A stretch of 8,083 nucleotides of DNA, from assembly GCA_947054185.1 (NCBI GenBank), contig CAMRVW010000097.1:1-8083 (forward strand), written 5' to 3'. Below are positions 1 to 6,478 of this stretch, piece after piece. Below the pieces are notes generated by a model. It was not told where the DNA came from, did not search any database, and saw only the letters and a list, made by a program, of their open reading frames with translations. The stretch comes from an uncultured Rikenellaceae bacterium (GTDB taxonomy: Bacteria; Bacteroidota; Bacteroidia; Bacteroidales; Rikenellaceae). How positions within the stretch are numbered: the first letter of the stretch is position 1; each line of letters opens with the position of its first letter. The position numbers and the translations under genes were made by a program.

Positions 1-12
1 ACTCATCATTTG

Positions 13-48
13 AAAATAAAAAATGCTCCCTTTACGAGAGCATTTTTT
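13..48 (-). terminator. Rho-independent terminator after infB
   Basis: An 11-bp perfect stem (18-28 pairs with 38-48) encloses a 9-nt loop. Read on the minus strand, the 3' arm ends in six U, then A, then four more U. It lies about 40 nt past the infB stop codon, so it should close the rimP-nusA-infB transcript. The stem also has a T-run on the plus strand, so it could stop transcription arriving from the left. No gene is visible between it and the left edge. Confidence 0.85.
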
Positions 49-88
49 ATTCATCGACGGGCATTGAATCCATCGGATAGGGCGGCGG

Positions 89-2884
89 TTATAGTTTTCG
101 AGCCACCTCTATCTCTTCATAGCCCTCTATTATATCGCCAATCCTTATATCGTTGTAATTCTCGATATTCAGACCGCACTCAAGACCCGATACCACCTCC
201 TTGGCGTCATCCTTGAATCGCTTGAGCGACCCGAGTTTGCCGGTGTATATCACGATACCGTCTCGAATTATGCGCACCTTGGTGTTTCGGGTTATCTTGC
301 CCTCGCGCACCAGACAGCCTGCCACGGTGCCCACCTTCGATATCTTGAAGGTCTCCATAACCTCGACAGAGCAAACGATCTCCTCTTTGATCTCGGGAGC
401 AAGCATGCCCACAATGGCATCCTTTATCTCGTTTATCGCATCGTAAATTATCGAATAGGTCCTTATCTCTATCTCCTCTTTCTCGGCCAGCTTGCGGGCG
501 CTCGACGACGGACGCACCTGGAAGCCTATTATCACCGCATTGGAAGCCGCTGCAAGCAACACGTCCGACTCCGATATCTGACCCACGGCCTTGTGTATCA
601 CGTTCACCTGCACCTCTTCGTTAGAGAGCTTGAGCAGAGAGTCGGTCAGTGCCTCCACCGAGCCGTCCACATCACCCTTTATAATGGTGTTGAGCTCCTT
701 GAACGACCCTATGGCGATGCGTCGGCCTATCTCGTCGAGCGTTATGTGCTTCTGTGTCTTGAGGCCCTGCATGCGTTGCAGCTGCTCGCGTTTGTTGGCA
801 ATCTCACGTGCCGAGCGGTCATCCTCCATTACGTTGAATGTGTCGCCGGCCTGAGGTGCTCCGTTCAGACCGAGCACCAGCACGGGTGTCGACGGAGTGG
901 CCTCGGCCTTTTTCTGGCCTCGCTCGTTGAACATGGCCTTGACACGTCCGGTGTTGTTGCCCGCAAGCATCACATCGCCGATGCGCAATGTACCTCCCTG
1001 CACCAATACGGTCGACACGTAACCGCGTCCTTTGTCGAGAGACGACTCTATGATTACGCCGTTGGCCCGTTTGTCGGGGTTGGCCTTAAGGTCGAGTATC
1101 TCGGCCTCGAGCAACACCTTCTCCAGGAGGGCATCGACACCCATACCTTTCTTGGCCGATATCTCCTGACACTGATACTTGCCGCCCCACTCCTCGACAA
1201 GGTAATTCATGGCCGCCAACTGTTCGCGTATGTGGTCGGGGTTGGCACCCTGCTTGTCTATCTTGTTGATGGCAAAGACGATGGGCACACCTGCTGCCGA
1301 AGCATGGTTTATCGCCTCCACCGTCTGAGGCATGACGCTGTCGTCTGCCGCAATTATTATTATGGCCACATCGGTCACCGACGCACCGCGCGCACGCATG
1401 GCCGTAAAGGCCTCGTGACCGGGGGTGTCGAGGAATGTTATGCGTCTGCCGTCTTCCATCTTGACGCTGTATGCGCCTATGTGCTGGGTGATACCGCCGG
1501 CCTCGCCCTCTATGACGTTACTCTTGCGAATGAAGTCGAGCAGAGAGGTCTTACCGTGGTCGACATGACCCATCACGGTAACGATGGGCGGACGTGCCAC
1601 AAGGTCGGCAGGGTCATCCTCGCTCTCGGCAATCTGCTCTTGTATCTCAACTGTCACAAAGTCAACTTTAAAGCCGAACTCCTCTGCCACAATCACAATG
1701 GCCTCGGCATCCAATCGCTGGTTTATAGACACCATAAGGCCGAGATTCATGCAGGCGGTGATAACCTCGGTCACAGACACATCCATCATCTTGGCCAAGT
1801 CGCTTACCGTCACGAACTCGGTGAGCTTAAGTGTGTTGCGCTCTTGCTCTAATCGCTCCTGCTCTTCGTTCATGCGGGCGCTTATGGCGTCGCGCTTGTC
1901 CTTGCGGTATTTCGAACTTTTAGACTTGTTGCCCTTAGAGGTAAGGCGAGCCAAAGTGTCCTTTATCTGTTTCTGTACATCCTCGTCAGACACCTCGGTG
2001 TGTACCGGCGCCTGCTTCTTGCCTCCCTTGTTGTGCTTTTTGGAAGCTGCGGGCTGCTGGCTTTGGGAGTTGTTGCGACCGTTTCCGCCACGCTGTGCCC
2101 CGTTCTGCGAGGGTTGTGAGTTCTTGGGGTCGTTGATGTCGACCTTAGAGTCTTTCTTTATGCGTTTGCGCTTGTTTTTCTTCGATGCGGCGCTGTCAGA
2201 CCTTTTCTCTATCGTCGACAGGTCTATCTTGCCTATGATCTTGGGCCCCGACAGTTTGCTCTCATCGTTGCGGAATATGTCGTCTTTCTTCTCGGCCATG
2301 CGTTCGTCGAAGGTCTTGTCCGAAACCACGCTCTCGGTCACCGTCTCTGCCGGTACGGCCTTTACCTCGGAGAGGCTCTCTTCGGGCTTCTCCTCTTTCT
2401 TGGGAGCAGGTGCAGGGGTTGACGGCTGAGCCTCCGGTGCGGGCTTCTCGGCGGGCGCCTCCTTGACGGGTGCCGGTTTCTCCTTCTCTTTGTTCTCGGC
2501 GACAGGTTCGCTCTTGGGCGCTTTGCCTTTGTCGAGGTCTATCTTGCCCACTATCTTGGGGCCTCGCAACGTTACCGGCTCTTTCTCGACGGGAGCCGCT
2601 TTTACGGTCACCTCGACAGCCTCTTCTTCGGGCTGATCCTTGATGTCGTTGAGTGATACAGTCTCGTTTTTAGTCTTGATCTTTTCCTTTATGTTGATCT
2701 TTTCGACCGCCTTGTCGCTGCCGAATTTTTCCACAATAAGATTATAGGCTTTATCGTCTATGATAGAGTTAAAACCGTGTTCGAGAGTAATCCCTTTGCT
2801 TTCGAGAAACTCGATGATGGTGTTGTGACCGACTTTGAGTTGCCTGGCGATCGAGTTGATTCTCAATTTTTTTTCGTTAGCCAT
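89..2884 (-). CDS. infB: Translation initiation factor IF-2
   Basis: This GTPase brings initiator fMet-tRNA to the 30S subunit and promotes subunit joining. The 931-residue product has the full IF-2 layout. An N-terminal IF2_N-like helical domain (about 5-57) is followed by a long low-complexity linker rich in K, E, P and A (about 60-340). A second IF2_N-like segment (about 352-410) leads into the GTPase domain: G1 GHVDHGKT at 439-446, G3 DTPGH at 486-490 with the switch histidine H490, G4 NKID at 540-543 and G5 SAK at 576-578. Domains II, III and the fMet-tRNA-binding C-terminal domain fill the remainder, ending IEVARKL. The linker carries two copies of GPKI(V/I)GKIDL. The ATG at 2884 gives the expected N-terminus MANEKKLRIN and is preceded by an A-rich stretch with no Shine-Dalgarno. 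It is the last gene of the rimP-nusA-infB unit. Internal methionines in the linker (for example residue 196) could start shorter forms, but nothing here proves it. Confidence 0.98.
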   Translation of the reverse strand: MANEKKLRINSIARQLKVGHNTIIEFLESKGITLEHGFNSIIDDKAYNLIVEKFGSDKAVEKINIKEKIKTKNETVSLNDIKDQPEEEAVEVTVKAAPVEKEPVTLRGPKIVGKIDLDKGKAPKSEPVAENKEKEKPAPVKEAPAEKPAPEAQPSTPAPAPKKEEKPEESLSEVKAVPAETVTESVVSDKTFDERMAEKKDDIFRNDESKLSGPKIIGKIDLSTIEKRSDSAASKKNKRKRIKKDSKVDINDPKNSQPSQNGAQRGGNGRNNSQSQQPAASKKHNKGGKKQAPVHTEVSDEDVQKQIKDTLARLTSKGNKSKSSKYRKDKRDAISARMNEEQERLEQERNTLKLTEFVTVSDLAKMMDVSVTEVITACMNLGLMVSINQRLDAEAIVIVAEEFGFKVDFVTVEIQEQIAESEDDPADLVARPPIVTVMGHVDHGKTSLLDFIRKSNVIEGEAGGITQHIGAYSVKMEDGRRITFLDTPGHEAFTAMRARGASVTDVAIIIIAADDSVMPQTVEAINHASAAGVPIVFAINKIDKQGANPDHIREQLAAMNYLVEEWGGKYQCQEISAKKGMGVDALLEKVLLEAEILDLKANPDKRANGVIIESSLDKGRGYVSTVLVQGGTLRIGDVMLAGNNTGRVKAMFNERGQKKAEATPSTPVLVLGLNGAPQAGDTFNVMEDDRSAREIANKREQLQRMQGLKTQKHITLDEIGRRIAIGSFKELNTIIKGDVDGSVEALTDSLLKLSNEEVQVNVIHKAVGQISESDVLLAAASNAVIIGFQVRPSSSARKLAEKEEIEIRTYSIIYDAINEIKDAIVGMLAPEIKEEIVCSVEVMETFKISKVGTVAGCLVREGKITRNTKVRIIRDGIVIYTGKLGSLKRFKDDAKEVVSGLECGLNIENYNDIRIGDIIEGYEEIEVARKL
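2219..2248 (-). repeat. Second copy of GPKI(V/I)GKIDL linker motif in IF-2
   Basis: This stretch encodes GPKIIGKIDL (residues 213-222), nearly identical to the copy at residues 108-117. Both sit in otherwise low-complexity, probably disordered sequence. The conserved hydrophobic and glycine pattern suggests a short linear motif rather than drift, but its partner is unknown. Confidence 0.75.
2534..2563 (-). repeat. First copy of GPKI(V/I)GKIDL linker motif in IF-2
   Basis: This stretch encodes GPKIVGKIDL (residues 108-117). It is separated from the second copy by about 95 residues of charged, proline/alanine-rich linker. The coding DNA of the two copies is also very similar. Confidence 0.75.
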
Positions 2885-3000
2885 ATTTTTTCTTTCTTTC
2901 GGCGCTAATTAGGGGCGTATATTTTTTTCACGCCCTCTTGTGGTTTGTGGTTGATAAAGGTAACGATTATTGCTTAAAAAAGCAAATCGCAGGTTTTTTT
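2885..3000 (-). other. nusA-infB spacer with two hairpins
   Basis: This 116-nt spacer holds two inverted repeats. At 2964-2989, CGAT and TTGCTT arms pair with AAGCAA and ATCG across a four-base loop, with a 2-nt bulge. At 2913-2935, GGGCGT and ACGCCC pair across an 11-nt A/T-rich loop. The first could act as a partial terminator or a processing site because its loop and 3' flank are A/U-rich on the transcript. The last 20 nt before the infB ATG are purine-rich, as is usual for translation starts in this phylum. Confidence 0.55.
2955..2986 (-). promoter_or_regulatory. Possible weak internal promoter for infB
   Basis: On the minus strand, TTTG (2983-2986) lies 20 bp upstream of TACCTTTA (2955-2962). 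The latter matches the Bacteroidota -7 consensus TAnnTTTG except at its last base. The spacing is acceptable, but the -33 part lies inside the hairpin at 2964-2989. It could give extra infB transcription independent of nusA, or be chance. Confidence 0.25.
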
Positions 3001-4239
3001 CTATTCAAACTCCGATTTGAGTATGCCCACCACCTCTTCAACGGTCTCCTCTTCGAGGTCCGTAAGGTTAACCAGATCTTCGACGCTGTATTTGAGAACG
3101 CTTTTGGCCGTGTCGCAACCTATCTTCTTGAACTCGTCTATTATCCAGCCCTCTATCTCGTCGGTAAACTCCTTAAGGTCGACGTCGTCCTCCTCTTCAT
3201 CTTCCGTGTCTCGATAAACGTCTATGTTATAGCCTGTTAACATAGATGCTAATTTTATGTTAAGGCCACCTTTGCCTATGGCCAACGACACCTCCGAAGG
3301 TTTAAGGTGCACCGATGCGCTCTTCTCCTCTTCGTTTATGGTTATAGAGGTTATCTTGGCGGGGTTGAGTGCGCGTTGTATGAGCAACTGCGTGTTGGAG
3401 GTGTAATTTATCACGTCAATGTTCTCGTTTCGCAGCTCACGCACTATGGTGTATATGCGGGCACCTTTCATGCCCACGCAAGCGCCCACAGGGTCTATGC
3501 GTTCATCGTAAGACTCCACTGCCACCTTGGCGCGCTCGCCCGGTATGCGCACAATCTTTTTGATGCTTATAAGGCCGTCGAATATCTCGGGCACCTCGTT
3601 TTCAAACAGACGCTCGAGGAACTCGGGAGCCGTGCGCGAGAGTATGATCACGGGGTTGTTGTTGCGCATGTCAACTCTGTAAACGATAGCTTTTATCGAG
3701 TCGCCTTTGCGGAAGAAATCGGTGGGTATCTGCTCTGAGCGGGGGAGCACCAGTTCGTTGTCCTCATCGTCGAGCACCAATATCTCTTTCTTCCATACCT
3801 GATACACCTCGCCGGTGATCACCTCGCCTATGCGTTCTTTGTATGTGTTGTAAAGGTTGGCCTTCTCGAGGTCGAGTATGCGCGATGCCAGGTTTTGACG
3901 CAACGACAATACGGAGCGTCGCCCGAACGAGCTTAGCTTTATCTCTTCGGCCACCTCTTCGCCCACCTCATACGAGGGGTCTATCTTCTTGGCCTCCGAG
4001 AGCGCTATCTCGGCGTTTTCATCCTCCACCTCATCATCTGCCGTTACCACGCGGTTGCGCCATATCTCGAAGTCGCCCTTGTCTAAGTTGATGATGATGT
4101 CGAAGTTTTCATCGGTCTCGTAAGTCTTGATGAGCATGTTTCTGAAAACATCTTCCAACACGCTGACCATGGTCGCCTTGTCGATGTTTTTCAGCTCTTT
4201 GAACTCGGAAAAACTGTTGATCAGATTGAGGTTATCCAT
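3001..4239 (-). CDS. nusA: Transcription elongation/termination factor NusA
   Basis: NusA binds RNA polymerase and nascent RNA and modulates pausing, termination and antitermination. The product from the chosen start is 412 residues. An N-terminal polymerase-binding domain (about 1-125) is followed by an S1 domain (about 135-200), KH1 (about 230-290, with GACVGMKGARI at 252-262) and KH2 (about 300-345, with IGKGGLNIKL at 321-330). A very acidic linker (about 346-360) leads to a helical tail (to 412). It lacks the long C-terminal acidic repeats of the 495-residue E. coli protein, as is common outside Proteobacteria. The reading frame stays open to an ATG at 4293, but MDNLNLINSF at 4239 is the family-like N-terminus and follows an A-rich stretch, so 4239 is preferred. 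No promoter match was seen just upstream, so it is probably read from the rimP promoter through a 312-nt spacer. Confidence 0.97.
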   Translation of the reverse strand: MDNLNLINSFSEFKELKNIDKATMVSVLEDVFRNMLIKTYETDENFDIIINLDKGDFEIWRNRVVTADDEVEDENAEIALSEAKKIDPSYEVGEEVAEEIKLSSFGRRSVLSLRQNLASRILDLEKANLYNTYKERIGEVITGEVYQVWKKEILVLDDEDNELVLPRSEQIPTDFFRKGDSIKAIVYRVDMRNNNPVIILSRTAPEFLERLFENEVPEIFDGLISIKKIVRIPGERAKVAVESYDERIDPVGACVGMKGARIYTIVRELRNENIDVINYTSNTQLLIQRALNPAKITSITINEEEKSASVHLKPSEVSLAIGKGGLNIKLASMLTGYNIDVYRDTEDEEEDDVDLKEFTDEIEGWIIDEFKKIGCDTAKSVLKYSVEDLVNLTDLEEETVEEVVGILKSEFE

Positions 4240-4551
4240 TTTTTTATCGTTTTTATTTTTATTCGTCTCGTTAGTTCGGCACACTTGATACATACCGGGC
4301 CTGGTGCTTTGTTTCAGACACTTGCAAGTGTTGCCTTTTACATCGCGACACCGTTTGCGGATGGGCTTCCGCTCTTTGTCTGCTTATTGTTCGTGTCTCA
4401 GGTTGTCTGCTTACTCCGCATTGGGATTGCTTTGTATCCTTGCTTCTCGAGCTTACTCCTTTTCGCCTTGCTTTTCACCTCTGCCGTCCGTGGGACGTAC
4501 TTTGTGCCGTTGTCATGCCGTTTGGGTGGTATCGCACAGACACTGCGGAGG
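4240..4551 (-). other. Long U-poor rimP-nusA spacer, no gene seen
   Basis: Genes of this cluster are usually close together, yet 312 nt separate the rimP stop from the nusA start. No minus-strand frame in it gives a plausible protein; the best is a 13-codon ATG frame. By hand count only 25 of 230 bases (4321-4550) are A on the plus strand, so the presumed transcript is about 11% U. Visible structure includes a 14-bp perfect palindrome (4318-4331), a 5-bp stem with 3-nt loop (4485-4497) and an 11-bp direct repeat TAAGCAGACAA on the minus strand (4376-4386 and 4403-4413, offset 27). It could be a structured leader for nusA, or decayed filler. The upstream in-frame ATG at 4293 would add 18 lysine/asparagine-rich residues and is not favoured. 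Confidence 0.7.
4318..4331. repeat. 14-bp perfect palindrome
   Basis: ACACTTGCAAGTGT is self-complementary over all 14 bases. It lies about 80 nt upstream of the nusA start codon. With no unpaired loop it would be a poor RNA hairpin, so a dimeric protein binding site in DNA is the more natural reading. No regulator can be named. Confidence 0.5.
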
Positions 4552-5013
4552 TCAGAAATGAAGTTTTGCCGTTTTTATCGCAGAGAAGGGGATGACGCGC
4601 TTCTGTTGGGTCTCCACCTTTCTCTTTTTACCCTCCACGGCTATCTTTTCGGTGTATGTCACGGTAATGCCTTCGTCGGTGACCTCGTCGAGAGTGGCCG
4701 TCAGTTTGTGGCGAGACCCCTCCTCGATTATGTCGAGCGTACGCGATATGTTTTTACGATACTGCAAAGGGTGACTCAACGGCTCCGATATGCTTGCCGA
4801 ACCCACTGTCAGCTCGAAGTCCTCTTCGTCGCGGTCGAGCTTGCTCTCAATAAAGCGGCTTGCCTCAATGCACGTGTCTATCGTCACTCCCTCCATGCTG
4901 TCGAGAGTCACCTCTATAACCGAGGAGGCACTGCATTTGAGCGATATAAGCACAATCTCTTTGCCGTCAAGATACTCCGATACAGCCTGTTCGACTCTCT
5001 CTTTAAGTGTCAT
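4552..5013 (-). CDS. rimP: Ribosome maturation factor RimP
   Basis: RimP assists late assembly of the 30S subunit. The 153-residue product is a normal length for the family. An N-terminal alpha/beta domain (about 1-75) carries a CIEASRFIESKLD helix and an ELTVGSASISEPL segment, equivalent to the conserved VSSPG-type loop at the end of that domain. A C-terminal SH3-like beta domain (about 80-153) follows, ending in the segment IPFSAIKTAKLHF that often closes the protein in this phylum. The sequence is diverged from the E. coli protein, and the assignment rests partly on position: rimP directly precedes nusA and infB in most bacteria. The ATG at 5013 is preceded by a 30-nt A-rich stretch, a stable hairpin (5043-5071) and a good promoter (5077-5107), making rimP the first gene of the operon. 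Confidence 0.93.
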   Translation of the reverse strand: MTLKERVEQAVSEYLDGKEIVLISLKCSASSVIEVTLDSMEGVTIDTCIEASRFIESKLDRDEEDFELTVGSASISEPLSHPLQYRKNISRTLDIIEEGSRHKLTATLDEVTDEGITVTYTEKIAVEGKKRKVETQQKRVIPFSAIKTAKLHF

Positions 5014-5042
5014 ATGTGTTTGATTTTCAGAAGTTTACCTAC

Positions 5043-5071
5043 GAAACGAGGGGCCCTAAGCCCCTCGTTTC
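5043..5071 (-). promoter_or_regulatory. 12-bp hairpin at the 5' end of the rimP mRNA
   Basis: GAAACGAGGGGC (5043-5054) pairs perfectly with GCCCCTCGTTTC (5060-5071) across a 5-nt loop. The -7 box of the rimP promoter ends at 5077, so transcription should begin within a few bases of 5071 and the mRNA would open with this stem. No U-tract follows on the minus strand, so it does not look like a terminator. A 5'-terminal stem of this kind could protect the message or control translation; that is inference. Confidence 0.65.
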
Positions 5072-5076
5072 ATGTA

Positions 5077-5107
5077 CAAATATAATTATAATTTCGTAAA
5101 AAACAAA
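5077..5107 (-). promoter_or_regulatory. Promoter of the rimP-nusA-infB operon
   Basis: On the minus strand, TTTG (5104-5107) and TATATTTG (5077-5084) are separated by exactly 19 bp. This fits the Bacteroidota primary sigma consensus of TTTG at -33 and TAnnTTTG at -7. The surrounding DNA is strongly A/T-rich. The predicted start site is around 5068-5073, giving a leader of about 57 nt before the rimP ATG. Confidence 0.8.
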
Positions 5108-5359
5108 AAGATATGCAGTTAAGTTGCGTCTAATCATATAAAAACGTCATTGTCTGCTTTCAAACGAGCTTATTATGCCATGTGCCCGTCTCCAAAGCAC
5201 TTCCGTTTATTGTTGGTCTATATGGCGCGTCATCGCTCTTGCCTTTTAACCCTTTTCGTCTTTGGGTTTTGTCGCTCCATTGTCATTATTGCATCGGGTT
5301 TCTGAGCTTCCGGCTTCCCCTGGGCCATTGTTCGGCCTTGCCGTTAAACTATATATACT
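5108..5359. other. Gene-free stretch between the rimP promoter and the repeat array
   Basis: No supported gene, RNA or repeat was recognised in these 252 bp. The plus strand is T/C-rich with few A. Short frames open here on both strands but have no homologous look, and one runs into the repeat array and becomes a translated satellite. Part of it next to 5107 may serve as upstream promoter DNA. Confidence 0.5.
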
Positions 5360-5591
5360 TTTGTCCGCCCCTTGTTTGTCCGCCCCTTGTTTCTCAGCCC
5401 CTTGTTTCTCAGCCCCTTGTTTCTTGACTCTTTGTTTCTTAGTACCCTGACTCTTGTTGCTCAGCCCCCTGTTTATTTGTTCCCCGCCTGTCTCTCGGCC
5501 CCCTGTTTATTTGTTCCCCGCCTGTCTCTCGGCCCCTTGTTCCTCAGCTCCTGTTCCTCAAGCCCTTTGTCCATTGGTTCTTGGCCCCTTG
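5360..5591. repeat. Degenerate tandem array of about 15-bp units
   Basis: The array opens with four clean units in register: TTTGTCCGCCCCTTG twice (5360-5389), then TTTCTCAGCCCCTTG twice (5390-5419). Two diverged 15-bp units follow (5420-5449), then a 7-bp interruption and another unit (5457-5471). After that, units of the same type alternate with 19-bp inserts (5472-5539) and decay to 5591. By hand count only 14 of 240 bases in 5361-5600 are A on the plus strand. The minus strand carries GGGG in most units. A 15-bp unit is five codons, but no frame has a sound start codon, so coding is unlikely. It lies between the lpxA terminator and the rimP promoter. Confidence 0.85.
5465..5532. repeat. 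Two perfect 34-bp tandem copies
   Basis: Bases 5465-5498 and 5499-5532 are identical over all 34 positions and directly adjacent. Each consists of a satellite-type unit plus an unrelated-looking insert containing TTTATTTGTTCCCC. Perfect identity inside an otherwise decayed array points to a recent slippage or unequal exchange, so copy number may vary between strains. Confidence 0.9.
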
Positions 5592-5605
5592 TTTAGCCCC
5601 CGGGG

Positions 5606-5636
5606 AAAATAGAAGGAGAGCTTGCGCCCTCCTTCT
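5606..5636 (-). terminator. Rho-independent terminator after lpxA
   Basis: On the minus strand an 11-bp stem (arms 5636-5626 and 5621-5611, with one G-U pair) is closed by a GCAA tetraloop, a very stable GNRA loop. It is followed by A, then four U. It begins two bases past the lpxA stop codon and should end the lpxC/fabZ-lpxA transcript. The short plus-strand T-run gives weak bidirectional potential. Confidence 0.85.
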
Positions 5637-5638
5637 GT

Positions 5639-6442
5639 TTAGTCTATCTCCTCATCTTTTTTCTTGGGGTTGTAAGGCTTGATGATGCCTCGCTTCGACG
5701 AACGCACGAAGTTTACAATCAGGTCTCTCTCGGGCGTTACGGGCAAGCTGGCTTCAATCTCGCTGCAAGCGTTGGAGTAATTGAGGCCGCTCTGGAATAG
5801 TATGCGGAAGATGTCCTGAATGTGGGCTATCTGCTCCGATGTGAAGTTGCGTCGTCTCAGGCCTATGAAGTTGGCACCCACGAACGATACGGGCAGGTGC
5901 GCCGCTTTGACATAGGGAGGTATGTCCTTGCTTATGAGCGATCCGCCGCTCGACATGGAGTGCTCGCCTATGCGCACGAACTGATGCACTGCCGAGTGAC
6001 CGCCGAGTATGGCCCAGTCGCCCACCTCAACCTCGCCTGCCAACGACACGTTGTTGACCAATATCACATGGTCGCCGACCACACAGTCGTGAGCCACATG
6101 AGCATAAGCCATTATCAGGCAGTTGCTTCCCACCACGGTCTTGCCCTTGGCCGCCGATCCGCGGTTTATCGTCGCACACTCTCTTATGACGGTGCCGTCG
6201 CCTATCTCGGCCGTGGTGTATTCGCCTTTGAACTTAAGGTCCTGAGGCACACCCGCCACAACCGCGCCGCTGTGCACGACACATCTTTTACCTAACCGCG
6301 CCCCTTCGAGTATCGACGCATGCGCCTTAATGTGCGAGTCGTCGCCTATTATGGTGTCCGCCGCAATGTAAGCGAACGGTTCGACGGTAACCCTCTCTCC
6401 GAGTTTGGCGTCCGGGTGTATGTATGCGAGATTGCTTATCAT
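5639..6442 (-). CDS. lpxA: UDP-N-acetylglucosamine acyltransferase LpxA
   Basis: LpxA transfers a 3-hydroxyacyl group from acyl-carrier protein to the 3-hydroxyl of UDP-GlcNAc, the first step of lipid A synthesis, in the cytoplasm. The 267-residue product begins with left-handed beta-helix hexapeptide repeats (about 3-180, for example AYIHPDAKLG). It has AHVAHDC at 114-120, whose H118 matches the catalytic histidine H125 of E. coli, and AVHQF with H153 matching H160. G166 occupies the position of the E. coli acyl-chain ruler G173, which leaves room for a long acyl chain, in keeping with the long hydroxy fatty acids of Bacteroidota lipid A. A helical C-terminal domain (about 185-255) ends in a charged tail KKKDEEID. 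The ATG at 6442 is 36 nt after the lpxC/fabZ stop codon, so the two are probably co-transcribed; a small stem (6460-6473) lies between them. Confidence 0.97.
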   Translation of the reverse strand: MISNLAYIHPDAKLGERVTVEPFAYIAADTIIGDDSHIKAHASILEGARLGKRCVVHSGAVVAGVPQDLKFKGEYTTAEIGDGTVIRECATINRGSAAKGKTVVGSNCLIMAYAHVAHDCVVGDHVILVNNVSLAGEVEVGDWAILGGHSAVHQFVRIGEHSMSSGGSLISKDIPPYVKAAHLPVSFVGANFIGLRRRNFTSEQIAHIQDIFRILFQSGLNYSNACSEIEASLPVTPERDLIVNFVRSSKRGIIKPYNPKKKDEEID

Positions 6443-6478
6443 AAAATGGTATTGTTATGTTGGAATGCTCCAATCTTT

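Noticed and set aside
593..1852. 419-codon open frame on the plus strand opposite infB
   Set aside because: It lies entirely antisense to the GTPase core of IF-2, has no recognisable domain, is histidine/tyrosine/valine-rich as expected from antisense codon bias, and has no promoter.
5056..5073. Five-codon minus-strand ATG frame (MKRGA) overlapping the rimP leader hairpin
   Set aside because: Its ATG coincides with the predicted transcription start, it would be leaderless, and it is too short to support without comparative data.
4285..5085. 266-codon plus-strand frame spanning the rimP-nusA spacer and rimP
   Set aside because: Most of it is antisense to rimP. The remaining part owes its openness to the A-poor plus strand, which makes stop codons rare. 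The predicted hydrophobic residues follow from T-rich codons.
5356..5363. Plus-strand TACTTTTG, a match to the -7 promoter box, at the edge of the array
   Set aside because: No TTTG element lies at the required distance upstream and there is no plus-strand gene downstream.
5341..5500. Minus-strand frame through the satellite encoding QGAEK repeats
   Set aside because: It has no ATG, GTG or TTG start between the preceding stop and the repeats, and it lies downstream of the lpxA terminator.
5360..5591. CRISPR-like array
   Set aside because: Units are about 15 bp and contiguous, with no unique spacers of regular length and no cas genes nearby.
5182..5596. Plus-strand frames through the satellite encoding PLVSQ-type or SAPCF-type pentapeptide repeats
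   Set aside because: Several frames are open at once because the unit is a multiple of three and A-poor. None has a family match, a convincing start or a promoter of the correct spacing.
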